Assembly (NCBI GenBank): GCA_012511485.1
Contig: JAAZFZ010000066.1
Coordinates: 1-8,344, forward strand
Direction: 5' to 3'
DNA from: Clostridiales bacterium
GTDB lineage: Bacteria; Bacillota; Clostridia; Oscillospirales; Acutalibacteraceae
DNA: 8,344 bases
Made by a program: the position numbers and the translations under genes. Below the pieces are notes generated by a model. It was not told the DNA's origin, did not search any database, and saw nothing but the letters and a program-made list of their open reading frames with translations. Positions 1-5,843 of this stretch are shown one piece after another (the first letter of the stretch is position 1; every line of letters starts with the position of its first letter).

Positions 1-764
1 CTTTTACCCTCCGTCACGCTCACACCGTTTTCAGCTATTGAGCAGGCGCCGGAAAAAACGAGGTCTGTTGTGCTTTCACCCACACCGGCGCAGGCATAGA
101 CATAGCCGCAAATGCATTTTGCACTCTGCTGCAGAACAAGCTCATGCCTGTAGTCGTTTTTCGTTACCATTTCGCTGCTCGCTGAAAGGTTGAGAATAAT
201 ATTTGCCCCATTAAGTGCCATTAGAGAGCTCGGAGGGACAGGCACCCATAAATCCTCACAGATTTCAATGCCGACACGCACATCCTCCGCCATTTTAAAA
301 ATCAAGCTACCGAAGGGCACCTCTGAGCCGCACAGGGAAATACTTTCAACCCCGCAACCGATGCCTGATTCAAACCATCTTTTTTCGTAGTATTCGCTGT
401 AGTTGGGAATAAAGCTTTTTGGCACAACTCCGAGCAGCTTCCCCGACTGAATGACAGCTGCACAGTTGAAAAGCTTATCCCTAACCCTGACGGGGAGCCC
501 GATTGCTATCAAAGCCTTGACTGTTTTCGTTTTTGATAGCAGCCACTCAAGTGCCTTTTCGCAGTCACAAATCAGTGTATCCTGATTAAAAAGGTCGCCG
601 CAGGTGTAGCCGGATATATAAAGCTCAGGCAAAACCATAATCTGCGCCTGCTCGTCTTTTGCTCGCGCAATTGACTCGAGCGCCCTTTTTATATTCTTTT
701 CGGGTCCCGCTACAGACACTCTCGGTGATAAAGCCGCAACCTTGACAAACCCGAATCTAGTCAT
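1..764 (-). CDS. nadE: Glutamine-dependent NAD(+) synthetase, N-terminal part (runs off the left edge)
   Basis: The last step of NAD synthesis: ATP-dependent amidation of nicotinate adenine dinucleotide, using ammonia released from glutamine by an N-terminal nitrilase-fold domain. Only the first 254 residues are inside the window, and the frame is open to base 3. They cover the glutaminase domain. All three nitrilase catalytic residues are visible: Glu47 in LPELYISGYTCGD, Lys116 in GVVPKSFIPNYSEYYEKRWF, and Cys169 in GIEICEDLW. The spacing matches the Glu/Lys/Cys triad of two-domain bacterial NadE enzymes, which are about 640 residues long, so the ATP-binding synthetase domain should lie beyond the left edge. 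The start MTRFGFVKVAALSP is chosen because GGGGGG lies about 9 bases upstream and the only closer ATG (ATG CTT TAA) stops at once. Transcribed divergently from the symporter gene. Product very secure; the 3' part is unseen. Confidence 0.95.
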   Translation of the reverse strand, partial: MTRFGFVKVAALSPRVSVAGPEKNIKRALESIARAKDEQAQIMVLPELYISGYTCGDLFNQDTLICDCEKALEWLLSKTKTVKALIAIGLPVRVRDKLFNCAAVIQSGKLLGVVPKSFIPNYSEYYEKRWFESGIGCGVESISLCGSEVPFGSLIFKMAEDVRVGIEICEDLWVPVPPSSLMALNGANIILNLSASSEMVTKNDYRHELVLQQSAKCICGYVYACAGVGESTTDLVFSGACSIAENGVSVTEGK

Positions 765-817
765 TTAAAGCATCCCCCCGGAATATTTATTAGCATTAGT
801 GTTTTTTCAAGGATATA

Positions 818-858
818 ACATGACTTATATCATGTCACACAAATTTACTTTTTGTCAA
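818..858 (-). promoter_or_regulatory. Putative nadE promoter with an overlapping palindrome (operator candidate)
   Basis: On the minus strand there is a perfect TTGACA (853-858). It is followed after 18 bases by CATGAT (829-834) with an upstream TG, and a few bases later by TGATATAAG, whose TATAAG hexamer is at 824-829. Either could be the -10. The arms ACATGA (818-823) and TCATGT (830-835) form a perfect 6-bp inverted repeat whose 6-bp spacer is exactly the TATAAG hexamer. That placement suits a repressor that blocks RNA polymerase, but the regulator cannot be named from sequence alone. The transcript would have a leader of about 55 bases before nadE. Confidence 0.5.
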
Positions 859-914
859 TACATATTTTTTAAAAAATTAAAGCATTATGCAATATTAGTA
901 TAAAAGGAGAAATA

Positions 915-2279
915 ATGCTCAATTATGTAACCGCCCTTAATGAAAGAATAAGCTCACTTGTCTGGGGTATACCCATGCTCTGCGCATTTCTTTTTACCGG
1001 CCTGCTGATATCCGTTCAATCAGGCTTTTTTCAGCTGCGCCATATGCCGATGTGGCTTTCGCAGACTTTAGGCGCCGCATTTCGTGACAAAAGTATCCGA
1101 AAAACCGGCGATTCAAAATCAATTTCACAATTTCAGGCGCTGACAGCCGCCCTTGCCGCCTGTATGGGAACGGGCAATATTGTCGGAGTGGCAACGGCTA
1201 TTTTTTCGGGCGGAGCGGGAGCGGTTTTTTGGATGCTTTTGTCCGCTTTTCTGGGCATGATGACCTGCTGTGCGGAGAACATCCTAGGCATCAAATACCG
1301 CTATAAAAACAACCGAGGCGAATGGATAGGCGGGGCGATGGTCTACATAAAAAACGGGCTTGGCATGAAGAAGACCGCAGGCGTTTTTTCCGTCTTGCTG
1401 GTGCTTGCATCCTTTGGCATAGGGAATATGACTCAGGCAAATTCCATCGCCGGCGCACTTGAGGATTCCTTGGGCATCCACCCCCTTTTCACGGGCATAG
1501 CAGTTGCCGCACTCACGGGTATGGTTATTATCGGAGGAATAAAGCGCATTGCTGGAGTAGCTGAAAAAATAATTCCCTTTATGTCGGCAGTATTCATTCT
1601 GGCATCTCTTATAATTATAGTTGTAAATATAAAAAGTATTCCCTGCGTAATTGCAACGATATTCAGGGAGGCATTTTCTTTTAAATCCACAGCCGGAGGC
1701 GCGGCGGGTATAGGCATTGCGAGGGCTGCAAGATACGGGGTTGCAAGGGGCGTATTTTCAAACGAAGCGGGGCTCGGGAGCACAGCTATTATTCATGCGG
1801 TGGCTGATGTCAGGGAGCCGACAGTTCAGGGTATGTGGGGCATTGTTGAGGTTTTTATCGACACTGTGGTCATGTGCACAGTCACGGCGCTGGTGATACT
1901 CTCATCGGGAGTATTAAATCCGGGAGAGAATCTAAACGGAGTATCACTAAGTGCTGCCGCTTATGAATCATTTTTCGGGCCGGCAGGGAAATACTTTGTC
2001 TGCTTTTCGATTGTATTGTTCGCATTCGCAACCCTTATCGGGTGGTCTTATTACGGCGAAAAAGGTGCGGAATTTCTTTTCGGGCTCAGAAGCGTACCAA
2101 TCTATAAAGCCGTTTATCTTGCCGCCGTAATTCTGGGCTGTACGGCAAACCTTCAAACGGTCTGGAGCATTTCGGATACCTTGAACGGGCTCATGGCCGT
2201 GCCAAACCTGTTAAGTGTCGTTATGCTTTCCGGTCAGGTCAGGCGTGAAATGAAGGGCTACCTCTCAAGGAAAATCTAG
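915..2279 (+). CDS. Sodium:alanine/glycine symporter, AGCS family
   Basis: Cytoplasmic-membrane transporter of the alanine or glycine:cation symporter family, importing a small neutral amino acid with sodium. The 454 residues match the usual family length and are mostly hydrophobic, with about ten or more membrane segments. Family marks are GTGNIVGVATAIFSGG (85-100), overlapping the signature GGAGAVFWMLLSAFLG (99-114), which has Leu where the usual pattern has a second Trp. Others are SFGIGNMTQANS (166-177), GVARGVFSNEAGLGSTA (275-291) and GWSYYGEK (376-383). The start is supported by AGGAG at 905-909, five bases upstream. It is transcribed alone, divergent from nadE. TTGTCA at 852-857 could be a -35, but I see no convincing matching -10. 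Its stop codon overlaps the stop of the convergent hydrolase gene. Exact substrate (alanine, glycine or serine) cannot be told from sequence; the amino-acid role is a family inference. Confidence 0.95.
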   Translation: MLNYVTALNERISSLVWGIPMLCAFLFTGLLISVQSGFFQLRHMPMWLSQTLGAAFRDKSIRKTGDSKSISQFQALTAALAACMGTGNIVGVATAIFSGGAGAVFWMLLSAFLGMMTCCAENILGIKYRYKNNRGEWIGGAMVYIKNGLGMKKTAGVFSVLLVLASFGIGNMTQANSIAGALEDSLGIHPLFTGIAVAALTGMVIIGGIKRIAGVAEKIIPFMSAVFILASLIIIVVNIKSIPCVIATIFREAFSFKSTAGGAAGIGIARAARYGVARGVFSNEAGLGSTAIIHAVADVREPTVQGMWGIVEVFIDTVVMCTVTALVILSSGVLNPGENLNGVSLSAAAYESFFGPAGKYFVCFSIVLFAFATLIGWSYYGEKGAEFLFGLRSVPIYKAVYLAAVILGCTANLQTVWSISDTLNGLMAVPNLLSVVMLSGQVRREMKGYLSRKI

Positions 2280-3073
2280 TTAATACCCAACAGCCTTGCG
2301 GCATTGCCGCCCAAAATCATTTTCTCCTCATCCTGTGATAATCCGAGGCTTTTAATAAACAGAATCTCATTATCCGTTCTGCTCCACGGCATATCGCTGC
2401 CGAGAAGTATTTTTTCGGCACCGTGACTCTCTATTATGCGGGAAGCCCATATCATCGGCAAATTGCCGAAGCAATAGGCTGTATCTAAATATATATCGAC
2501 ACCTTCAAGCTCACGGATAGCCTCCTTCCACATGATATAACCGCCCATATGTGCGGCAACAACAGGTGCGCCGCCGAAATAGGGCAATATTTTTTTGAAT
2601 ACCCCCGGTGGGCAGTGGACAGGCTCGGGGATGCCTATATCCACCCCGGCATGGAAAACCGTTATCAGCCCCAGCTCGCCCGCTTTCTCATATATGGGGA
2701 ACATCTTTTTATCGTCGGCAAAAAAGCCTTGATAGTCGGGGTGCAGCTTTATCCCTTTCAGCCCTGCCTCTTTAATTCTTTCAAGCTCCCCGAGTGCGTC
2801 GGGAGAGTCGGGGTGAACGCTGCCTAAGGAAACAATGTCGGGTAGTGAATTTGTTTCAATTGCAAAGTTGTTGACGGAGGTCTGCTGCCTGGGATTAGTC
2901 GAAATATTGAGTACGACGGAAATATCAACGCCCATCTGCCTCATCTGTGCCCTTAGCGAATCCACAGTGCCCGAATGGAAGGCCTCTATGTTGCCGGACT
3001 GTTGAGATAAGTTTATAATTACTTTTTTTGCAATCCTTTCGGGGAAGCAATGAGCATGAAAATCGACTATCAT
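2276..3073 (-). CDS. Amidohydrolase-2 family metal-dependent hydrolase
   Basis: A 265-residue TIM-barrel hydrolase or decarboxylase of the amidohydrolase-2 type (relatives include ACMSD-like decarboxylases). Metal-ligand positions are intact: His6 and His8 in DFHAHCF, His111 in GIKLHPDYQG, His141 in VFHAG, His175 in AAHMGG, and Asp227 in LLGSDMPW. It ends with the family-typical GNAARLLGI. There is no signal peptide, so it is cytoplasmic. The start is supported by AAAGGAGG (3080-3087), six bases upstream. It is a single gene, divergent from the IscU-like operon and convergent with the symporter, with which it shares four bases (2276-2279). The reaction cannot be assigned: the family includes carboxylate decarboxylases and hydrolases of diverse substrates, and no neighbouring catabolic genes narrow it. 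ACMSD is a quinolinate-pathway branch enzyme, but nothing here shows that activity. Confidence 0.88.
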   Translation of the reverse strand: MIVDFHAHCFPERIAKKVIINLSQQSGNIEAFHSGTVDSLRAQMRQMGVDISVVLNISTNPRQQTSVNNFAIETNSLPDIVSLGSVHPDSPDALGELERIKEAGLKGIKLHPDYQGFFADDKKMFPIYEKAGELGLITVFHAGVDIGIPEPVHCPPGVFKKILPYFGGAPVVAAHMGGYIMWKEAIRELEGVDIYLDTAYCFGNLPMIWASRIIESHGAEKILLGSDMPWSRTDNEILFIKSLGLSQDEEKMILGGNAARLLGIN

Positions 3074-3120
3074 TTTTGACCTCCTTTATTTTTCATTATT
3101 ATATTTTCTCATATTTATTT

Positions 3121-3129
3121 ATTATAGCA
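3121..3129 (-). promoter_or_regulatory. Extended -10 promoter of the amidohydrolase gene
   Basis: On the minus strand the sequence reads TGCTATAAT, a perfect TATAAT (3121-3126) with the upstream TGn of an extended -10 element. No good -35 lies at normal spacing. The start codon is about 47 bases downstream. Confidence 0.6.
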
Positions 3130-3188
3130 TATTATTTGCGTTTTAGGGATATTGGCATTTACAATAAAAATGAAAAAAAGTCCGTGAA

Positions 3189-3246
3189 ATTGGTTAAAAT
3201 ATTGAATAAGCGGCACTTAGGAGAATTTGCGGCACATAAAACCAAT
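3189..3246. repeat. Nested repeats upstream of the IscU-like operon promoter
   Basis: Two direct copies of GCGGCAC (3210-3216 and 3229-3235) are spaced 19 bp start to start, close to two helical turns. They are enclosed by an inverted pair, ATTGGTT (3189-3195) and AACCAAT (3240-3246). All lie upstream of the -35 at 3261, where an activator could bind. The copies are short, so chance is possible. Confidence 0.3.
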
Positions 3247-3260
3247 AATTGAAAAAAGCC

Positions 3261-3289
3261 TTGATAACGCCCCTGTTAATTGTTATAAT
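3261..3289 (+). promoter_or_regulatory. Strong sigma-70-type promoter of the IscU-like / GGGtGRT operon
   Basis: TTGATA (3261-3266), a 17-base spacer, then a perfect TATAAT (3284-3289). TG at 3281-3282 gives an extended -10 as well. Transcription should begin near 3296, leaving a leader of about 60 bases. That leader contains two mutually exclusive small hairpins, GAGCT/AGCTC (3300-3304 with 3314-3318) and GCAGA/TCTGC (3307-3311 with 3317-3321). No known riboswitch is recognised in it. Confidence 0.8.
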
Positions 3290-3357
3290 ATTTTAGATTG
3301 AGCTGAGCAGACAAGCTCTGCGTCGGCCCGTTTTAATATACCGAAAGGAGATTAAAT

Positions 3358-4050
3358 ATGATTTATTCCCACGAAGTGGAACAAATGTGTAAAGTTGCAA
3401 AAGGACCTCATCACGGTCCCGCCCCTATACCTGAAGAGGGGAAATGGGTTCAGGCCTACGAAATCAAGGATATTTCGGGTTTTTCTCACGGTGTGGGCCG
3501 GTGCGCTCCTCAGCAGGGCGCCTGCAAGCTTTCACTTAACATTAAAAACGGTATTGTCGAGGAGGCTCTTGTTGAAACAATCGGCTGCTCTGGCATGACT
3601 CACTCAGCCGCAATGGCTGCCGAAATCCTGCCGGGTAAAACGCTGCTCGAATGCCTTAACACCGACCTTGTTTGCGATGCAATTAATGTGGCGATGCGTG
3701 AAATCTTCCTGCAGTTAGTTTACGGACGCAGTCAGTCCGCTTTTTCTGACGATGGTCTTGTAATAGGCGCAAGCCTTGAGGACCTCGGCAAGGGGCTGCG
3801 TTCTCAAATCGGCACCATGTTCAGCACAAGGGAAAAGGGTGTGCGCTACATGGAGATGACGGAGGGTTATGTTACACGCATGGCTCTTGATAATGATGAC
3901 CAGGTTATCGGCTATGAGTTCATCAAGCTTGGCAAATTCCTTGAGGATATCCGCCACGGCATGAGTCCGGATGAAGCTCTCGACAAAAACAAGGGCACAT
4001 ACGGCCGCTTTGCGAATGCTCCTAAGTATATTGACCCGAGAGAAGAATAA
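3358..4050 (+). CDS. IscU/NifU-like iron-sulfur cluster scaffold protein, partner of GGGtGRT protein
   Basis: A 230-residue cytoplasmic protein whose middle (about 45-125) resembles the IscU/NifU N-terminal scaffold fold. GACKLSLNIKNGIVEEALVETIGCSGM recalls the scaffold's first two cysteine motifs, giving Cys56 and Cys77. Other cysteines are 11, 49, 99 and 106. The canonical third IscU cysteine motif (HCS near the end of the domain) is not recognisable; Cys99 or Cys106 in LLECLNTDLVCDAIN may substitute. It is longer than IscU (about 128 residues), with an N-terminal segment of about 45 residues and a C-terminal extension from about 127 containing GASLEDLGKGLRSQIG. The start is supported by AAAGGAG (3344-3350), seven bases upstream. 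The GGGtGRT gene follows after 18 bases, an arrangement known from other anaerobes. Scaffold function is inferred from homology; cluster binding is not shown and the joint role is unknown. Confidence 0.88.
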   Translation: MIYSHEVEQMCKVAKGPHHGPAPIPEEGKWVQAYEIKDISGFSHGVGRCAPQQGACKLSLNIKNGIVEEALVETIGCSGMTHSAAMAAEILPGKTLLECLNTDLVCDAINVAMREIFLQLVYGRSQSAFSDDGLVIGASLEDLGKGLRSQIGTMFSTREKGVRYMEMTEGYVTRMALDNDDQVIGYEFIKLGKFLEDIRHGMSPDEALDKNKGTYGRFANAPKYIDPREE

Positions 4051-4068
4051 GAGAAGGAGGATATTAAC

Positions 4069-5079
4069 ATGGCAAACGATGTCAGGTTTGAGGGAAAAGA
4101 AAGAAGAATAAAAAGAATAGAAGCCGGCCTTGCAGAGTTCGGAATAGAAAGCCTTGAGGCTGCGCGCGACCTTTGCACCTCGAAGGGAATAGATGTGGAA
4201 GCTATCGTCAAGGGAGTTCCGCCCATTGCATTTGAAAACGCAGTCTGGGCATACACTCTGGGCGTTGCAATTGCACTCAAGGAGGGCATTAAAAAAGCCT
4301 CTGATGCTTCAGTTGCTATAGGCAAAGGTCTTCAGACCTTCTGCATACCCGGCTCTGTCGCCGAGCAGCGCAAGGTTGGCCTTGGCCACGGCAATCTCGG
4401 CTCCATGCTTTTGAAGGACGAAACAAAGTGCTTTGCATTCCTTGCAGGGCATGAATCCTTCGCTGCCGCTGAGGGTGCCATAGGCATTGCCCGCTCCGCA
4501 AACAAGGTTCGTACCCGTCCACTAAAGGTTATTCTCAACGGTCTTGGCAAGGATGCGGCAATGATTATTTCCAGAATCAATGGCTTCACCTTTGTTGAAA
4601 CCGAATTTGATTTTTATAAGGACCAGCTCAATATTATCAGCAAAACTCCTTATTCTGACGGTGAGCGTTCAAAGGTGCTCTGCTATGGCGCAAACGATGT
4701 GCTTGAGGGTGTCGCCATTATGAGACATGAGGGCGTTGATGTTTCTATCACAGGCAACTCAACGAACCCCACACGCTTCCAGCACCTTGTGGCCGGCACC
4801 TATAAAAAATGGACAAATGAAAACGGAATTAATTACTTCTCCGTTGCATCCGGCGGCGGCACGGGGCGCACGCTCCACCCCGACAATATGGCGGCGGGTC
4901 CTGCCTCCTACGGGCTTACAGATTCAATGGGTCGTATGCACGGTGACGCTCAGTTCGCAGGCTCATCCTCCGTCCCCGCTCATGTGGAAATGATGGGGCT
5001 TATCGGCATGGGCAACAACCCTATGGTTGGAGCTACCGTTGCTTGTGCGGTTGCGGTTCAGGAAGCTTTCAATAAGTAA
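4069..5079 (+). CDS. GGGtGRT family protein (function unknown)
   Basis: A 336-residue soluble protein carrying the motif that names the family, GGGTGRT at 262-268. It is followed by the conserved LHPDNMAAGPASYGLTDSMGRMHGDAQFAG. Other glycine-rich stretches are GLGHGNLGSMLL (104-115), AGHESFAAAEGAIG (126-139) and GNSTNPTRFQHLVAGTYKKW (229-248). Cysteines are at 36, 92, 121, 205 and 326. There is no signal peptide or membrane segment. The start is secured by AAGGAGG (4054-4060), eight bases upstream. It is co-transcribed with the IscU-like gene 18 bases before it; a hairpin and a small membrane-protein gene follow. The family is found with NifU/IscU-like partners in clostridia and other anaerobes, but I know of no established biochemical role. 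The glycine-rich motif could bind a nucleotide or phosphate; that is a guess. Family assignment is secure, function is not. Confidence 0.93.
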   Translation: MANDVRFEGKERRIKRIEAGLAEFGIESLEAARDLCTSKGIDVEAIVKGVPPIAFENAVWAYTLGVAIALKEGIKKASDASVAIGKGLQTFCIPGSVAEQRKVGLGHGNLGSMLLKDETKCFAFLAGHESFAAAEGAIGIARSANKVRTRPLKVILNGLGKDAAMIISRINGFTFVETEFDFYKDQLNIISKTPYSDGERSKVLCYGANDVLEGVAIMRHEGVDVSITGNSTNPTRFQHLVAGTYKKWTNENGINYFSVASGGGTGRTLHPDNMAAGPASYGLTDSMGRMHGDAQFAGSSSVPAHVEMMGLIGMGNNPMVGATVACAVAVQEAFNK

Positions 5080-5091
5080 TAGAGTATAATT

Positions 5092-5119
5092 CAAGCGGCT
5101 GCCCGACGGCGGCCGCTTG
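5092..5119 (+). other. Intercistronic hairpin between the GGGtGRT gene and the small membrane-protein gene
   Basis: CAAGCGGC (5092-5099) pairs perfectly with GCCGCTTG (5112-5119). A T-G wobble and GCC/GGC extend it to a 12-bp stem with a CGAC tetraloop (5104-5107). It is very stable but not followed directly by a T-tract: the next run of T is at 5136-5140, just before the next gene's ribosome binding site. It is more likely a transcript-end stabiliser or partial attenuator than a full terminator. Confidence 0.6.
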
Positions 5120-5151
5120 GCGGTTATTATATCAATTTTTGGAGGAAAAGA

Positions 5152-5388
5152 ATGTCGAGAAACACATACACCGTCCCGCAGGTACTGAAATTTATTGCAA
5201 GGCATAATAAAATAGCTTCTCTTATCGGCATTGCAATTTTTTTGCCGGAGGTTATAAAGCTTTTCGTAAAGGGTATTGCGGACACCGAAATTGTCGAAAT
5301 CGCAGTTCTGGGCATAGAAATAGTGGCCTTCCTCATTTACCTTTACATAATCCGATTGATAAAAAAGAGGTATGGTGAAAAAGATTAA
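5152..5388 (+). CDS. Small two-helix membrane protein of unknown function
   Basis: A 78-residue protein I do not recognise. Two hydrophobic segments are visible, about 21-39 (IASLIGIAIFLPEVIKLFV) and about 47-70 (IVEIAVLGIEIVAFLIYLYIIRLI), joined by a short loop GIADTE. A basic N-terminus (K13, R17, H18, K20) and tail (KKRYGEK) suggest both ends face the cytoplasm. GGAGG at 5141-5145, six bases before the ATG, is a good ribosome binding site and argues that the frame is real. It lies 72 bases after the GGGtGRT stop, behind a strong hairpin, on the same strand, with two terminator-like hairpins right after it. It may therefore be the third gene of that operon, with expression set by the hairpin. 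Function unknown; membership of the IscU-like system is inferred from position only. Confidence 0.72.
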   Translation: MSRNTYTVPQVLKFIARHNKIASLIGIAIFLPEVIKLFVKGIADTEIVEIAVLGIEIVAFLIYLYIIRLIKKRYGEKD

Positions 5389-5390
5389 AT

Positions 5391-5417
5391 GCGGGCACAA
5401 GCCCGTGCACAGTTTTT
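5391..5417 (+). terminator. First hairpin after the operon, probable terminator
   Basis: CGGGC (5392-5396), loop ACAA, GCCCG (5401-5405), flanked by further possible pairs. TTTTT follows at 5413-5417 after a gap of about seven bases. It lies directly behind the stop codon at 5386-5388. The gap before the T-run makes it weaker than the hairpin that follows. Confidence 0.5.
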
Positions 5418-5421
5418 GAAT

Positions 5422-5462
5422 AACCGATAAATTCAATCACTTGAATTTATCGGTTCTCTTTT
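5422..5462 (+). terminator. Rho-independent terminator of the IscU-like / GGGtGRT operon
   Basis: A perfect 15-bp stem: AACCGATAAATTCAA (5422-5436) pairs with the run 5441-5455 across the loop TCAC. TCTCTTTTC follows at 5455-5463. The stem is AT-rich but long and uninterrupted. The minus-strand side has no T-run directly after it, so it acts mainly for the plus strand. Confidence 0.75.
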
Positions 5463-5487
5463 CATTGGCACTGCTTGCCGAGGATTA

Positions 5488-5512
5488 ATAAAAGACGAGC
5501 CTAACGCCCGCC
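5488..5512 (-). terminator. Probable terminator of the 51-aa protein gene
   Basis: On the minus strand GGCGGGC (5506-5512), loop GTTAG (5501-5505), then GCTCGTC (5494-5500) forms a 7-bp stem with two G-T wobbles, followed by TTTTATT (5487-5493). It begins 11 bases after the stop codon of the small gene, the expected position. Confidence 0.6.
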
Positions 5513-5523
5513 TTGATATAAAA

Positions 5524-5679
5524 CTATTTAAAGGATTCCTTTATGCTTTTTGCAACCCTTTGAAGCTCCTCCACAGAGTTTATCGGAATTGCGGATTCAA
5601 TTATTCTTGTTTTGACCTCTGAAGGAAGCTTATCAAATTCATTTTTTATCTCCGGGTTCAGGCTGAAGAATTTTGACAT
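5524..5679 (-). CDS. Small 51-residue hypothetical protein
   Basis: A short frame of 51 codons plus stop, starting MSKFFSLNPEIKNEFDKLPS and ending SVEELQRVAKSIKESFK. The minus-strand AGGTGAT just before the ATG (CTGAGGTGATAAAATG) is a credible ribosome binding site, and a hairpin with a T-run follows the stop. The protein is charged, soluble and probably all-helical: NPEIKNEFDKLPSEVKTRIIESA looks like two amphipathic helices with a Pro turn, then SVEELQRVAKSIKESF a third. There are no cysteines and no membrane segment. It lies 164 bases downstream of nadC on the same strand, behind a possible weak terminator, so it may be separately transcribed. I recall similar small 'NPEI..EFDKLP..VK..I.ES' proteins in clostridia but know no function. 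Confidence 0.65.
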   Translation of the reverse strand: MSKFFSLNPEIKNEFDKLPSEVKTRIIESAIPINSVEELQRVAKSIKESFK

Positions 5680-5769
5680 TTTATCACCTCAGCGATATTG
5701 TTTGCATTTCTTCAGCCTTTATTAGTTGATTTGAGGATTTGCTTTGTGAAGCCTCCCGATATCTTATTC

Positions 5770-5804
5770 AAAAACAAAAAATCCCCTTCTGACGGCTCAA
5801 AGAA
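5770..5804 (-). terminator. Possible weak terminator after nadBC
   Basis: On the minus strand TTCTTTGA (5797-5804), loop GCCG, then TCAGAAGGG (5784-5792) can form an imperfect stem with one bulge and two G-T wobbles. It is followed by TTTTTTGTTTTT (5770-5781). It is about 40 bases beyond the nadC stop. The T-tract is convincing and the stem is weak, so partial read-through into the 51-aa gene is possible. Confidence 0.4.
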
Positions 5805-5843
5805 TCATTAACATACTGTTTGCGTTTTTACAAGATAATTCTA

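Noticed and set aside
1433..1783. Minus-strand open frame of 116 codons inside the symporter
   Set aside because: Shadow of the symporter; composition reflects reversed hydrophobic codons.
3028..3252. Plus-strand open frame of 74 codons across the hydrolase start and the spacer
   Set aside because: It overlaps the 5' end of a secure gene, covers its promoter, has no ribosome binding site and has a low-complexity translation.
3912..4325. Minus-strand open frame of 137 codons opposite the IscU-like and GGGtGRT genes
   Set aside because: Antisense shadow of two well-supported genes, with an S/A/P-rich translation typical of reversed coding sequence.
5081..5095. TATAAT at 5085-5090 as a separate promoter for the small membrane-protein gene
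   Set aside because: No -35 or TGn is present, and a transcript from it would begin within the hairpin.
4963..5436. Minus-strand open frame of 157 codons opposite the small membrane-protein gene
   Set aside because: It begins inside the 15-bp terminator stem and runs into the GGGtGRT gene, with no ribosome binding site. The plus-strand frame has a good one and a coherent membrane-protein sequence.
5682..5705. Tiny upstream frame MQTISLR ending at the ribosome binding site of the 51-aa gene
   Set aside because: Seven codons with no clear ribosome binding site of its own; leader-peptide control cannot be supported.
5389..5843. CRISPR array, tRNA or riboswitch in the longest stretch without large genes
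   Set aside because: No regularly spaced repeats, cloverleaf or known aptamer pattern; the stretch is explained by three terminators and one small gene.
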